NCBI RefSeq assembly: GCF_018595685.2
Contig: NZ_CP092334.1
Location: 3,314,001-3,378,000 of the forward strand
Reading direction: 5' to 3'
Length of the DNA stretch: 64,000 bases
Source of the DNA: Flavihumibacter rivuli
Lineage (GTDB): Bacteria; Bacteroidota; Bacteroidia; Chitinophagales; Chitinophagaceae
Below, in pieces: positions 1 to 9,479 of this stretch. Position 1 is the first letter of the stretch, and every line of letters starts with the position of its first letter. The notes under the pieces were generated by a model. The model saw only the letters and a program-made list of their open reading frames with translations. It made no database searches and had not been told where the DNA came from. The position numbers were made by a program, and so were the translations under genes.

Positions 1-2451
1 GTTGCGGATCAGTTCGTTCTTGTCATTATAGATCTTCACGCCTACGCTATCGGCCTTCTTTTTAGAAAGGCTGTCCAACTTTGAAGGATCAACAAAGAAG
101 GAAACAGGTGCGCCGGGTTTGCGGTTCTCTGCATCCCAGATCCCCCAGGTGCTCCATTCATAGCCGGGGGCGTTGCGGTAAGAAGCCTGGTAGGCTTTGG
201 GCGATTCGAAGACCTTAATCGCCTTGCCGGGTGCCACGCCTTTGTTGGCGGCCAGATCGCGCAAGGGGCGGATATCATCCAGGATCCAGATGGCGCGGCC
301 AAAAGTGGCGATCGCCAGGTCGGCTTCGCGCTCCTGGATGGCCATATCGTAAGTAGAAACGGATGGATAGCCGTTCTTCCACTGCTGGAAGCTAACGCCA
401 TTGTCCATGCTTACCCAAAGTCCTTGTTCGGTACCTACAAAGATCAGGTTGGGCTGTGTGGGGTCCTGGATCATGCAGAGCGCATAACCCACCACCTTCT
501 TCTCATCCACCATCCTGGTCCAGGTCTTGCCATAATCAGTAGTGCGGAAGATATAAGGCTTGAAATCACCCCTGCGGTAATCGTTCACGGTAACGAAGGC
601 TTCGCCGGCATTATGGCGGGATGCCTGGATCTGCGGTATCCAGGCGCCAATTGGCATACCGGGGATCTTGCCACGGAAATTGGTCCAGGTCTTTCCGCCG
701 TCGCGGGTCAGCTGTACATTGCCATCATCGGTACCAACCCAGATCACCCCTTTCTCTTTGGCAGAAGGCGCGATGGTAAGGATGGTACAATGGTTCTCGG
801 CACCGGTGATATCGAGGCTAAGGCCACCATTCTTGCTCTGGTCGATCTTGGAAGAATCGTTGGTGGTGAGGTCGCCGGAGATCAGTTCCCAGCTCACCCC
901 TTTATTGGTGCTCTTGTGCAGGTACTGGCTGCCGTAGTAAATGGTGTTCTTGTCAAAAGGATCCTGGGCCATGGCTGCGTTCCAGTTGAAACGGAACTGA
1001 ACATTCAGGTCGGCGGGTGCAGGACGGATGAACCACTGCTCGCCGGTCTTGATATTGTAGCGGCCTACGAAGCCACCCTGGCTTTCGGCATATACCCAGT
1101 TGGCGTCATCGGGATCGGGCATGGCATCGAAGCCATCACCACCCCAGAGGCTCTCCCAGTAATAGTTCTTGATGCCGCCGCTGATCCAGGTATAAGCGGG
1201 TCCGCGCCAGCTACCATTATCCTGCATGCCTCCCATTACGTTGTAAGGCATTTCATTATCTACATTGATATGGTAGAACTGGCCCACCGGCAGCTTCTCA
1301 TCGAACATCCAGTTCTTGCCCATATCGCGGGTGATACCGATACCGCCATCATTACCGTCGATGATGAACTTGTTATCCTTTGGATGGATCCAGAAGGCGT
1401 GGTGGTCGGGGTGGATACCATTATAGGGGATCACTACCCTGAAATCCTTGCCACCATCCTCGCTCACGGCGATCATCTGGTAGATCAGCCATAGCCTGTT
1501 TTCGTTCTGCGGGTCCACTGCGATCTCCTGGAAGTAGAAGGGGCGGTTGGTCACCCATTCCGGCTTATCGTTCACGAGTTTCCAGTTGTAACCGCCGTCT
1601 TCGCTCTTGTAGAGGCCGTTCTTGGTGGCTTCCACCAGTGCGTATACCACATTGGGGTTGCTGCGGGAAATGGCCAGGCCGATACGGCCGTAGTCGCCAG
1701 AAGGCAGACCGTTCTCCTTGCCCAGTTTCTTCCAGTTCTTACCACCGTCGATGGTCATGTACAGGCCGCTGCCCTTACCTCCGGAGCTGAAACTCCAGGG
1801 GGTACGGCGGTGCTGCCACATGCCGGCGAAGAGCTTATTGGGGTTGGAGGGGTCCATGATCATGTCCGCCACACCGGAAGTGTCGTTGGTGTAGAGGATC
1901 TTGTTCCAGGTCTGGCCGCCGTCTGTTGTTTTGAACACACCGCGTTCGGGATGTTCGGCGTAAGGGTTACCGATGGCCCCGGCATATACCGTATTGGGGT
2001 TAGTGGGGTCGATGATCACGCGATGGATATTGCGGGTCTTTTCGAGTCCCATGCGTTGCCAGGTCTTGCCGGCATCCAGGCTTTTGTAGATACCCTCGCC
2101 GATATTGATGGAGTTGCGGGGGTTGCCCTCACCGGTACCCACCCAAACGATGTTGGGGTTGCTTTGCTGGATGGCGATGGAACCGATGTTCAGGATGGGC
2201 TGGTCATCGAAGAGGGATTTCCATTCGGTGCCACCATTTTCGGTCTTCCATACGCCACCGGAGGCGGCGCCTAAATAGATGATGTTGGGATTGTCGACCA
2301 CCGCGTCGATGGCGGTGATGCGGCCGCTCATACCGGCGGGGCCGATATTACGGGGCTTCCAGTTTTTGAACTGATCGAGCTTAACCTGCTGGGCCTCTAC
2401 GGCAATAGCCGATAAGGCCAGCAACGAGCCTGCCAGGAGAGTGGTTCTCAT
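1..2451 (-). CDS. Secreted VPS10/sortilin-like BNR-repeat protein ('glycosyl hydrolase'), partial
   Basis: The minus-strand frame is open from about 2460 to the window edge, so the C-terminus is missing and roughly 817 residues are visible. The ATG at 2451 starts a clear signal peptide (MRTTLLAGSLLALSAIA, cleavage after VEAQ); an in-frame ATG at 2458-2460 adds three residues. The mature part begins with the NWKPRNIGPAGMSGRI motif and repeats S/T-x-D-x-G-x-T-W BNR boxes (KTENGGTEW, KSLDAGKTW, KTTDGGQTW, MTIDGGKNW). That pattern is typical of Bacteroidota VPS10-domain beta-propellers often annotated as glycosyl hydrolases. The visible end lies in the region that normally leads into the C-terminal domain. 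The protein is probably periplasmic or exported. Its substrate is unknown, and I see no evidence of a real hydrolase site. Confidence 0.88.
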   Translation of the reverse strand, partial: MRTTLLAGSLLALSAIAVEAQQVKLDQFKNWKPRNIGPAGMSGRITAIDAVVDNPNIIYLGAASGGVWKTENGGTEWKSLFDDQPILNIGSIAIQQSNPNIVWVGTGEGNPRNSINIGEGIYKSLDAGKTWQRMGLEKTRNIHRVIIDPTNPNTVYAGAIGNPYAEHPERGVFKTTDGGQTWNKILYTNDTSGVADMIMDPSNPNKLFAGMWQHRRTPWSFSSGGKGSGLYMTIDGGKNWKKLGKENGLPSGDYGRIGLAISRSNPNVVYALVEATKNGLYKSEDGGYNWKLVNDKPEWVTNRPFYFQEIAVDPQNENRLWLIYQMIAVSEDGGKDFRVVIPYNGIHPDHHAFWIHPKDNKFIIDGNDGGIGITRDMGKNWMFDEKLPVGQFYHINVDNEMPYNVMGGMQDNGSWRGPAYTWISGGIKNYYWESLWGGDGFDAMPDPDDANWVYAESQGGFVGRYNIKTGEQWFIRPAPADLNVQFRFNWNAAMAQDPFDKNTIYYGSQYLHKSTNKGVSWELISGDLTTNDSSKIDQSKNGGLSLDITGAENHCTILTIAPSAKEKGVIWVGTDDGNVQLTRDGGKTWTNFRGKIPGMPIGAWIPQIQASRHNAGEAFVTVNDYRRGDFKPYIFRTTDYGKTWTRMVDEKKVVGYALCMIQDPTQPNLIFVGTEQGLWVSMDNGVSFQQWKNGYPSVSTYDMAIQEREADLAIATFGRAIWILDDIRPLRDLAANKGVAPGKAIKVFESPKAYQASYRNAPGYEWSTWGIWDAENRKPGAPVSFFVDPSKLDSLSKKKADSVGVKIYNDKNELIRN

Positions 2452-2619
2452 GAGTGTCATGTTCAGGAAAGTTTTAAGAAGGGAAATTAAGCCATTCGGC
2501 GCATAGCCATTGGGGTTTGTGATGAGAGGCGGAAAAGTAAGCTGGTTTGGGGGAAGGGGCTGAATTGAGTGTAAGAGTTGGCTTCGCCAATCCAATTTTT
2601 CATTTCTAACGCACCTCGC

Positions 2620-2697
2620 CCGCCGAAGCAAAGCGAAGGAGGGAACACATCACCACATCCCTACACCTCGCCCGCCGCAGCCTTAGCGTAGGCGGGT
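2620..2697. repeat. GC-rich 26-nt hairpin repeats (two copies)
   Basis: The 2452-2779 gap holds two copies of a small stem-loop repeat. The copy at 2672-2697 has a perfect CCCGCC/GGCGGG stem around GCAGCCTTAGCGTA. The copy at 2620-2644 is decayed (CCCGCC/GGAGGG). The same element recurs at 12118-12229. Nothing else is apparent in the gap beyond the divergent promoters it must contain. Confidence 0.7.
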
Positions 2698-2779
2698 CTT
2701 CCCCACCAGCGTCAGCTGTTAAAGGATCCTGCTGCCTTCTTCAAACAAAATCCCCTACCTTAGTGTTGAAACAACAAAA

Positions 2780-3376
2780 ATGAAAATTATGAGAAAACTG
2801 AACACCATCCTGGCTGCTGCGGGATTATTCCTGGCCACGGCTGCATCTGCCCAAACCAAATGGAAGCTGGACAAGGCCCACTCCAATGTACGTTTTTCCG
2901 TTACACACATGGTAGTTTCCGAGACCGAGGGAACCTTCAAGATCTGGGACGGAACGGTAGAGCATACCAAGCCCGACTTCTCCGATGCCAAGGTTGTGTT
3001 CTCCGTTGACGTGAACTCCATTAACACAGAAAACGAAAACCGTGACAAGCACCTGAAGAGCGATGATTTCTTCAATGCCGAGAAATTCCCTACCATTAAG
3101 TTTGAAAGCACTTCCATGCAGCCCCTCGGCAATAACAAATACAAACTGAACGGTAACCTCACCATCCGCGACGTTACCAAGCCTGTTTCCTTTGATGTTA
3201 CCTATGGCGGTACCATCAATGGCCAACGCGGTAAGAAAGCCGGCTTCAAGGCCACCACTACCATCAACCGCTTTGACTACAACCTGAAGTGGGATCGCGC
3301 CACCGAGACCGGTAGCCTGGTAGTAAGCAAAGAAGTGGAAGTGACCATCAAGGTGGAACTGGACGAAGTGAAATAA
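2780..3376 (+). CDS. YceI-family periplasmic protein
   Basis: This is a 198-residue secreted protein with signal peptide MRKLNTILAAAGLFLATAASAQ; the ATG at 2789 is an equally good start. The mature part matches the YceI lipocalin-like fold: W-x-L-D-x-x-H-S-x-V-x-F near the N-terminus, then FPTIKFEST, GNLTIRDVTKPVSFDV and a C-terminal EVEVTIKVEL strand. YceI proteins bind isoprenoid-type lipids in a beta-barrel; their physiological role in Bacteroidota is not settled. The gene is monocistronic. It faces away from the VPS10-like gene and ends at a strong intrinsic terminator. Confidence 0.93.
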   Translation: MKIMRKLNTILAAAGLFLATAASAQTKWKLDKAHSNVRFSVTHMVVSETEGTFKIWDGTVEHTKPDFSDAKVVFSVDVNSINTENENRDKHLKSDDFFNAEKFPTIKFESTSMQPLGNNKYKLNGNLTIRDVTKPVSFDVTYGGTINGQRGKKAGFKATTTINRFDYNLKWDRATETGSLVVSKEVEVTIKVELDEVK

Positions 3377-3404
3377 TGCCCTCCCAATAGTGTGAAATTT
3401 TTCC

Positions 3405-3436
3405 AATAGCCGCTCCAACGGGAGTGGCTATTTTTT
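3405..3436 (+). terminator. Intrinsic terminator of the YceI gene
   Basis: The stem AATAGCCGCTCC / GGAGTGGCTATT (one G-T wobble) closes a four-base AACG loop and runs straight into TTTTTT. It begins 28 nt after the YceI stop codon. Its presence argues against the in-frame GTG at 3424 as the start of the downstream helicase, since that codon lies inside the hairpin. Confidence 0.9.
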
Positions 3437-3534
3437 ACCCGGAAAACCCTGTAAGATGCCTACAGGTCCTGCTGCTCCAGAATTTTCCATCTGCCCCTTT
3501 CCGCTATTCCCGCCTCCTTATCTTTGCTGCCCTT

Positions 3535-6402
3535 ATGGCAGTATCCAACGTCCAGACCAAAATAGCCTTGTTCCTTAAGCCTGCCCGGATCGACCAGCGC
3601 TGGTCGCCCCTGCAGGTCTTCCATATCATCAAATCGAACCGGGGGATCGAGTATGCGCAGGAGCCGATGACCGAGGAGTCGGTGGACAAACATTTCCGCC
3701 AGCAACCGAAGGAATGGAGGGAATTGCTCATTCGCCTGGGCGACCCTGCCCTGGCCTTGCTGGTTCAGGAGATCACCCGGACCCATGCCAAACAGAAGGC
3801 CGGCACTTCCTTACATGCCTATATCGAAAGGTCCTTTGTCCGTCAACTGCAGCAACTGTTGCAACAGGCGCTGCCCCTTGCCCGGGAACTGCCGATCTAC
3901 CATCGTTCCGTCAATCCCAAAACGGGTAACCACCTTACAGAACCCTGTGTCCTCTCACCTAATCAGCCGAAGCTATCTTTTAAAGTGGGAAGGAATGAGG
4001 AAGGGTCCCTTGGGTTAGAAACCTTTGTGCAACTGGATGGTGAAACCACTCCTTTGGAAGCTTTCATCCTTCATACCCTATTCCTGCAGCGGGGGAAGGA
4101 ATATTACCTTTTGAGCTACCTGGACCACCAGACCCTAAGGTGGCTGGAGGCGAATAACCCGGATGATTATGCGAAAGACCCGGTGGCCTTCTCCGAACAT
4201 GTGGTCAGTAAACTGCAGACCGATTACCCGGTTGAAGTGTCCGGTCTCCTTAATAAGCAGGAAGTGAAGGTGCCGCCGGTGAACGCGGTATACCTGAGTG
4301 AGATCAGCGGCAACTTCCTGATGCTGACACCTCGTTACAACTACGACGGCTTCTGGGTGGAAGGCCCCTGGCAAATGATCCAGGAGTTCAACCGCAATGG
4401 CGAAACCTATGTGGTGTATCGCGATAAGGAAGCTGAGCAAGGCTTCCATGACTTTTTGCAAGGGCTGCACCCGACTTTCGGAAGGCAGTTGAATGGGTAT
4501 TTCTACCTGCCCTTTTCCGAGGCCAAGAAGAAGCATTGGTTCCTGAAAGTATACCACCAATTGCTGGCGGATAATGTGGAGCTGATCGGCATGGAAATGC
4601 TGCAGCAGTTCCGTTATTCCCCCTATCCGGTACAAACCGAATTGCGCATAAGCAAGACCGTTGACAGCATCATGCACCTGCACATGAAGGTGGGTTTTGG
4701 CAAAGAGGAAGTGCAGTTGAATGAACTGCAGAAGCTGTTATTGGCCGGCCAGCGTAGCCTCTTGCTGAAGGACCATTCCATTGCCATCCTCGATGATAAA
4801 TGGATGGCCCAATACAGTGCCATCCTCAAGCACGGTAAGATCAGCAAGAACGAGGTGGTGATCCCCCAGTGGATCCTGTTGGGCATCGACCTTGAGGAGA
4901 ATGAAGCGAGTACCCGTCCGGCCATCAGCCAGGAATGGTGGAACCGCTGGACCAAATGGCAGGAAGAAGATCACACTGTAATCAGTTTGCCTGCTACTAT
5001 CAAAGCTACCCTTCGTCCCTACCAGCAAAAAGGGTTTGAGTGGATGTGCCTGTTGGCGGAGATCGATGCGGGCGCCTGCCTCGCAGATGATATGGGTTTG
5101 GGTAAGACCCTGCAGACCATTTGCTTCCTGGCCTACCTGAATGAAAGGGAGGCCAATGGCAAGTATATGATCGTGTGCCCGGCGAGCCTGATCCATAACT
5201 GGCGGAAAGAACTGGAAAAATTCGCGCCCCATCTGAAAGCGTCTGTTTACCATAGTACCCAGCGCAATATGGAGCAGTTCTTCAAGGAAGATGCCCAGGT
5301 GCTGATCACCAGCTATGGAACCATGCGCAGTGATATTGAACAACTGCAATTGGTGCAATGGGCTGCCGTAGTGCTGGATGAGAGCCATACGATCAAGAAC
5401 CCATCGGCGCAGATCACCCGGGCGGTTTACCAATTGAAAGCAAAAGCAAGGGTTGCCCTGAGCGGAACGCCCGTGATGAACAATACTTTTGATCTCTATG
5501 CCCAGCTGCAGTTCCTGGTGCCGGGGCTGTTCGGCGGACAGGAGTTCTTCCGGAAAGTATATGCCCACCCGATCGACCGGGAACACGATGAGGAAAAGAT
5601 CAGGGCATTGCAGAAGATGACCGCACCCTTCATCCTGCGGCGTACCAAGAAACAGGTGGCTACAGACCTGCCGCCCAAGACAGAATCCGTGCTCTGGTGT
5701 GAGATGGGGGTTGAGCAGAAAGCATTATATGAAGAGGTAAAAGGCCAGATCCGCGACAGCCTGTTCCTGAATATCAAGAATGACGGACTGGGCAAGAGCA
5801 AACTGTCTATCCTCCAGGGGATGCAGAAGCTGCGCCAGATCTGTGCCGCGCCGCAATTACTGGGTGAGGCGGGCTACCAGCAATCACCGGCCGTGAAGAT
5901 CGAAGTATTGCTGGATGAACTGCAACATAACCTCCGCAACAATAAGGTGCTGGTATTTTCGCAGTTCAAAGGCATGTTGCAAATGATCGGGGACGCTTGT
6001 AAGCGTTCAGGCATCAAATTTTACCATTTCGATGGGGATACACCACCGGCGAAGCGTTCGGAGATGGTGGCGCAATTCCAGGAAGAAGGCAATGAGGTAA
6101 TGGTCTTCCTGATCAGCCTGAAAGCAGGCAATACGGGTCTAACGCTCACGGCTGCCGATTATGTATTCCTGGTGGATCCCTGGTGGAATACCGCAGTGCA
6201 GCAGCAGGCCATTGACCGGGCTTACCGTATCGGACAAACGAAGAATGTATTTGCTTACCAGATGATCTGTAAGGATAGTATAGAAGAGAAGATCATTGAA
6301 CTGCAACAGCGCAAGCGGATGTTGTCGGATGCTTTGGTGACGGAGGATGATTCCTTCGTGAAGGAACTGAGTGAAGAGGATCTGAGGTATTTGTTCGAGT
6401 AA
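3535..6402 (+). CDS. SNF2-family DEAD/DEAH-box helicase
   Basis: The protein has 955 residues from the ATG at 3535 (MAVSNVQTK). The frame is open back to a GTG at 3424, but that lies in the upstream terminator. The N-terminal half (about 1-480) is a poorly conserved region typical of bacterial SNF2 proteins. The C-terminal half carries the Swi2/Snf2 motor: motif I DDMGLGKT (about D518), Ia CPASLIHNW, II DESH (about D615), III LSGTPVMNN, V SLKAGNTGLTLTAAD and VI QAIDRAYRIGQ (about 890-900). Such proteins are dsDNA translocases that remodel nucleoprotein or RNA polymerase complexes. It appears monocistronic, so its partner process cannot be read from context. Confidence 0.92.
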   Translation: MAVSNVQTKIALFLKPARIDQRWSPLQVFHIIKSNRGIEYAQEPMTEESVDKHFRQQPKEWRELLIRLGDPALALLVQEITRTHAKQKAGTSLHAYIERSFVRQLQQLLQQALPLARELPIYHRSVNPKTGNHLTEPCVLSPNQPKLSFKVGRNEEGSLGLETFVQLDGETTPLEAFILHTLFLQRGKEYYLLSYLDHQTLRWLEANNPDDYAKDPVAFSEHVVSKLQTDYPVEVSGLLNKQEVKVPPVNAVYLSEISGNFLMLTPRYNYDGFWVEGPWQMIQEFNRNGETYVVYRDKEAEQGFHDFLQGLHPTFGRQLNGYFYLPFSEAKKKHWFLKVYHQLLADNVELIGMEMLQQFRYSPYPVQTELRISKTVDSIMHLHMKVGFGKEEVQLNELQKLLLAGQRSLLLKDHSIAILDDKWMAQYSAILKHGKISKNEVVIPQWILLGIDLEENEASTRPAISQEWWNRWTKWQEEDHTVISLPATIKATLRPYQQKGFEWMCLLAEIDAGACLADDMGLGKTLQTICFLAYLNEREANGKYMIVCPASLIHNWRKELEKFAPHLKASVYHSTQRNMEQFFKEDAQVLITSYGTMRSDIEQLQLVQWAAVVLDESHTIKNPSAQITRAVYQLKAKARVALSGTPVMNNTFDLYAQLQFLVPGLFGGQEFFRKVYAHPIDREHDEEKIRALQKMTAPFILRRTKKQVATDLPPKTESVLWCEMGVEQKALYEEVKGQIRDSLFLNIKNDGLGKSKLSILQGMQKLRQICAAPQLLGEAGYQQSPAVKIEVLLDELQHNLRNNKVLVFSQFKGMLQMIGDACKRSGIKFYHFDGDTPPAKRSEMVAQFQEEGNEVMVFLISLKAGNTGLTLTAADYVFLVDPWWNTAVQQQAIDRAYRIGQTKNVFAYQMICKDSIEEKIIELQQRKRMLSDALVTEDDSFVKELSEEDLRYLFE

Positions 6403-6417
6403 GGATTTATTCATCGG

Positions 6418-6690
6418 GGTCCCTTTCGTGAGCTACCGTGTACCCACATCTTCACCTCATCAGGGTCCCCTGCGGGAGACCCTGCTGGGGTGAAGAAATA
6501 TCATCACTACCACTTCAGCGGGGTCTCCTGAAAGGGGCCCCGATGCATTCGATGTAACCTCAGCGTGGTCTCCTGAAAGGGACCTTGATGCATTCGATGT
6601 AACCTCAGCGGGGTCTCCTGAAAGGGACCTTGATGCATTCGATGTAACCTCAGCGGGGTCTCCCGAAGGGGACCCCGATGCATAAGTCAA
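6418..6690. repeat. 45-bp tandem repeat plus palindromic modules between convergent genes
   Basis: The gap between the helicase and the convergent GNAT gene starts with the CCGTGTACCCACATCTTCACC module and a hairpin (6458-6490). It continues with a 45-bp tandem repeat: units at 6516-6560, 6561-6605, 6606-6650 and a partial unit to about 6680. Each unit carries half-sites of the main hairpin (CAGCGGGGTCTCC...GATG) plus GCATTCGATGTAACCT. Because 45 is a multiple of three, the minus strand is open and would give a 15-residue repeat peptide, which I take as spurious. Confidence 0.8.
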
Positions 6691-6696
6691 AATGAT

Positions 6697-7188
6697 CTAT
6701 CCCTCCAACCAACTCATCAGGTATTCATCAATGAACCTTTCCTCACTTTTCAGCCAGGTATAGTTGCGCAGCCGGCCTTCGATCTGAAAACCTGAACGTT
6801 CATACAGGCGGATGGCTCTTTCATTGTCAACAGCTGTACTCAATTCTATCCGCTTAATACCATTTGCTTTCGCTTTTTGGATGATGGCTTCCATCAGGGA
6901 TTTGCCATAGCCCTTGCCGCCATGGTCGGGATGGATGGCCACACCACCCAGGTATACCATATGGCTATTGCGATGGTATTGGGGTACCAGTTTGCACATG
7001 CCCACCGGTTCGCTACCTGCCTCCAGCACATACAAGACCTGCTTGTCCATCAGCTCCTGCCAGACGGGACGGAACTCCTCTTCGCCCATCCATTCATAGA
7101 GCAGGTAGGGATTGACATCGGGATGCATGTATAGCTCATAGAAAAAGTTGAAGTCGGTTGCTTCGGCCGGCCTTAGTTGTGGGTCCAT
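6697..7188 (-). CDS. GNAT-family N-acetyltransferase
   Basis: This 163-residue single-domain GNAT carries the acetyl-CoA-binding motif A as VAIHPDHGGKGYGKSLMEA (about residues 88-106), followed by ELSTAVDNERAIRLYERSGF, the usual motif B. The fold suggests transfer of an acetyl group to an amine. The substrate cannot be named; the N-terminus (LRPAEATDFNFFYELYMHPD) resembles uncharacterised members. It is the last gene of an xseA-xseB-GNAT cluster, starting 1 nt after the xseB stop codon, so co-transcription is likely. Confidence 0.9.
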   Translation of the reverse strand: MDPQLRPAEATDFNFFYELYMHPDVNPYLLYEWMGEEEFRPVWQELMDKQVLYVLEAGSEPVGMCKLVPQYHRNSHMVYLGGVAIHPDHGGKGYGKSLMEAIIQKAKANGIKRIELSTAVDNERAIRLYERSGFQIEGRLRNYTWLKSEERFIDEYLMSWLEG

Positions 7189-7189
7189 A

Positions 7190-7399
7190 TTATTCCTCCG
7201 GTTTGTTTTCCATCTGGCTGATGATCTTGTTCAACTCTGTTTCTGTGGAGCGCAGCCTCGATTGGCAAAAGGCGATCAGTTCGGATGCACGCTTTACCTT
7301 TTCTGCCAGCAGGTCGATGGATATGGTTTCATTCTCGATCTCCTGCGCGATCTGCATCAATTCTTCATAAGCCGATTCATAGGTCAATTGCTGGTCCAT
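7190..7399 (-). CDS. xseB: Exodeoxyribonuclease VII small subunit
   Basis: This 69-residue acidic helical protein has the XseB pattern: YEELMQIAQEIENETISIDLL, then ASELIAFCQSRL and TETELNKI. XseB binds XseA to form exonuclease VII, which degrades single-stranded DNA to oligonucleotides in both directions. The start codon lies inside the 3' end of xseA (23-nt overlap), consistent with translational coupling and stoichiometric assembly. Length is normal for the family. Confidence 0.93.
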   Translation of the reverse strand: MDQQLTYESAYEELMQIAQEIENETISIDLLAEKVKRASELIAFCQSRLRSTETELNKIISQMENKPEE

Positions 7400-8816
7400 C
7401 GTACAATTTTTTTGATTCTACAATTGCTTTGATCTCCGTTGCCGACAGGATCACGCTGATGGTTTGTCCCGGCTCGATCTGGTCGGGGTTGGCCGTGATC
7501 TTGCCGTCCACCTTCACCAGGGCAAAACCCCTCTTCATGATCTGTTCCGGTGAAGCCATCCTGAACAAACTGATCCGGTGCTCCAGGTCCTGTTTCCTGT
7601 TGCGGAGATATTGTTTCATGAGCAGTTTTAACCGCTCCTTATAGTGAATGATCTGTTGTTGTTCTACCGCCAGCATCGACAACGGTTTCCTGCTTACCAG
7701 TGAGGCTGCGTTATTCAATGCTGATCTGTTATCAAACAGCAGTTGTCGCGCTTGCGTGCCCAGGTCCTGTTGTAGTCTGCCCAGTGAATACCGTTGATTG
7801 TCGAGCAGGTCGCGTGAAAGGTTGATCACATTGTGGTGAATGGTGTTGACCGCCCTTGCTTCGCGATGCAGCAATTGCTGGCATTTGATGATGATATCCC
7901 GCTGGGCCGTAACCAGTTCTGCCTCAAAACTGGCATTGTGCTGGATAATGAGTTCCGCCGCTTTGGTGGGGGTTTTGGTGGCGGTATGTGCCATCAGGTC
8001 CACAATGGTCTCATTCTTTTGGTGACCGATACCGGTGATCACGGGAATGGGGAATTGCGCCACTGTCTTGGCCAGGGGGAACTGGTCGAATACCAGGAAG
8101 TCGGTTTGTGCACCGCCGCCCCTGATGATCACCACGGCATCATAGTGGCGCCCGCTTTTCCTGATCTGCTGCAGTTTCATATTGATCGCCTCCGCATTGA
8201 ACTCGCCCTGCACCACCGTATGAAAAAGCTCCGCATGGAAGGTATAACCATAAGGGTTATGCGAAAGTGTGTGGATGAAATCCTGGTAGCCGGCTGAAGA
8301 GCTGGAACTCAGTACGGCAATGTACTGGATCACCTTGTTCAATTGCAGCGACTGGTTGCTGGTATGGTATTGTTCCCCGATCCTTCGAACGTCCTGGGGG
8401 CATTCTTTCAACAAGCGTTCCAGTGTGGCCTGTCTTTGCTGTTCGATAGCACCCAAGGTAAACCGGGCATCGATATCCAGCAGGTTAAGCTTCAGGCCAT
8501 AAACCGGGTGGTATTCCACAGCCACTTTTACCAATACCTGGATATCATTGGTGAATCGCTGTCCTGTTTCCTGTTCAAAGGCCTTGATCCTTTGGGAGCC
8601 AGTGCCCCATGCCGTAGTGGAGAGTTTGGCGAGGATCTGGTTGGATCGCTTGTCCTTCTCCACCAGGTCAAAATAGTGATAGCCTTTCTGGTAATAGAAA
8701 TTATGGCTGGTCACATCGGCCACCACCCAGAAGCTTTGGCGCGCAAAAGCATCTTCCAGGGTCAGTTTGATCATGGAAGCGAGTTGCGAAAGGCTTATGG
8801 TCGGCACAGTTGACAT
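7377..8816 (-). CDS. xseA: Exodeoxyribonuclease VII large subunit
   Basis: The protein has 479 residues. An N-terminal OB-fold (about 1-110: SQLASMIKLTLEDAF, FWVVADVTSH, YHYFDLVEKD) precedes the Exonuc_VII_L catalytic region with VVIIRGGGAQTDFLVFD and FPIPVITGIGHQKNETIVDLMAH (about 230-290). These are the family's conserved glycine-rich and GIGHxxD-like segments. A long helical arm (about 300-430) and a C-terminal RGFALVKVDGK segment complete it. With XseB it forms the ssDNA-specific exonuclease VII used in repair. It is first in the xseA-xseB-GNAT cluster. Confidence 0.95.
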   Translation of the reverse strand: MSTVPTISLSQLASMIKLTLEDAFARQSFWVVADVTSHNFYYQKGYHYFDLVEKDKRSNQILAKLSTTAWGTGSQRIKAFEQETGQRFTNDIQVLVKVAVEYHPVYGLKLNLLDIDARFTLGAIEQQRQATLERLLKECPQDVRRIGEQYHTSNQSLQLNKVIQYIAVLSSSSSAGYQDFIHTLSHNPYGYTFHAELFHTVVQGEFNAEAINMKLQQIRKSGRHYDAVVIIRGGGAQTDFLVFDQFPLAKTVAQFPIPVITGIGHQKNETIVDLMAHTATKTPTKAAELIIQHNASFEAELVTAQRDIIIKCQQLLHREARAVNTIHHNVINLSRDLLDNQRYSLGRLQQDLGTQARQLLFDNRSALNNAASLVSRKPLSMLAVEQQQIIHYKERLKLLMKQYLRNRKQDLEHRISLFRMASPEQIMKRGFALVKVDGKITANPDQIEPGQTISVILSATEIKAIVESKKLYDGPAIDL

Positions 8817-8902
8817 GGCATCAATAATAAGAAGATTTCAGCAGCAATAAGAGCAGTATGGATAAATGGAAGGGGTTAAGCCAGTAACTTCAATACATGC
8901 TT

Positions 8903-9382
8903 TTAGTTAGGGGACTTGATCTTCCTGGCCAGGTCATTGACCGCTTTGGCCATGCGCTCGATCCGCTTTTCTTCCAAACTTACCGCTCCGATCCATTTGA
9001 TCCATTGGAGTTGTTCAGTTTCCGGGAGGCTTTGGAAGAAGGCGAGTGCGGCTGGTTCATCTTGCAGGCATTCGAGGAAATCAGGGGGAACATCAATGCT
9101 GTTGGTGTCGGCATACAGGATAACCTCGATCCAATCGCCTGCTTCTTTTTTGATCTTCTTGCGTATTGCTGATTTCACGGGCAGGAAGAGTTGACCATTG
9201 CCCATGGGCATCAGGTGGTAATGTTGCAGTTCCACCCCATCGATACTGCCATTGACCCTTACCCAACCGAAGGGGCTATGGGGATCCTGCAGTATTTCAG
9301 GTATACGGGCATAGGTCCAACCTCCCTTCCCGGGGAATTTTTCGAGTTGGACCTTTTTATGCAGAATGGGCTTTTGTTGCAT
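8903..9382 (-). CDS. DUF1905 / YdeI-OmdA-like protein
   Basis: The protein has 159 residues from the ATG at 9382 (MQQKPILHKKVQLEKFPGKG). The open frame extends 28 codons further upstream, but that part looks non-coding. The N-terminal half matches DUF1905 (GGWTYARIPEI, FGWVRVNGSIDGVE, LFLPVKSAIRKKIKKEAGD). The C-terminal half matches the OmdA/YdeI bacteriocin-protection-type segment (VPPDFLECLQDEPAALAFFQSLPETEQLQWIKWI, EKRIERMAKAV). These domains often occur fused; the biochemical role is unknown. The gene stands alone, with a repeat-filled gap upstream. Confidence 0.85.
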   Translation of the reverse strand: MQQKPILHKKVQLEKFPGKGGWTYARIPEILQDPHSPFGWVRVNGSIDGVELQHYHLMPMGNGQLFLPVKSAIRKKIKKEAGDWIEVILYADTNSIDVPPDFLECLQDEPAALAFFQSLPETEQLQWIKWIGAVSLEEKRIERMAKAVNDLARKIKSPN

Positions 9383-9479
9383 GGATAGAATAGAATAAGG
9401 GGAGGGCAAAGTTAGCGGAATAGTTTTTTGGAGTTGTAACAGAAAGAAATTCCAATGAATCATCATCCTGATGAATAGT

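Noticed and set aside
424..1494. 356-residue plus-strand open frame
   Set aside because: It lies antisense to the intact VPS10-like gene, which has signal peptide and BNR motifs; the plus-strand frame shows no recognisable domain.
3424..3534. N-terminal extension of the SNF2 helicase from a GTG
   Set aside because: The GTG lies within the stem of the YceI terminator and the extension has no coding character; ATG 3535 is preferred.
6460..6690. Minus-strand open frame encoding 15-residue repeats
   Set aside because: It is fully explained by the 45-bp hairpin-derived repeat; the same SGDPAEV-like peptide appears in unrelated frames wherever the repeat occurs.
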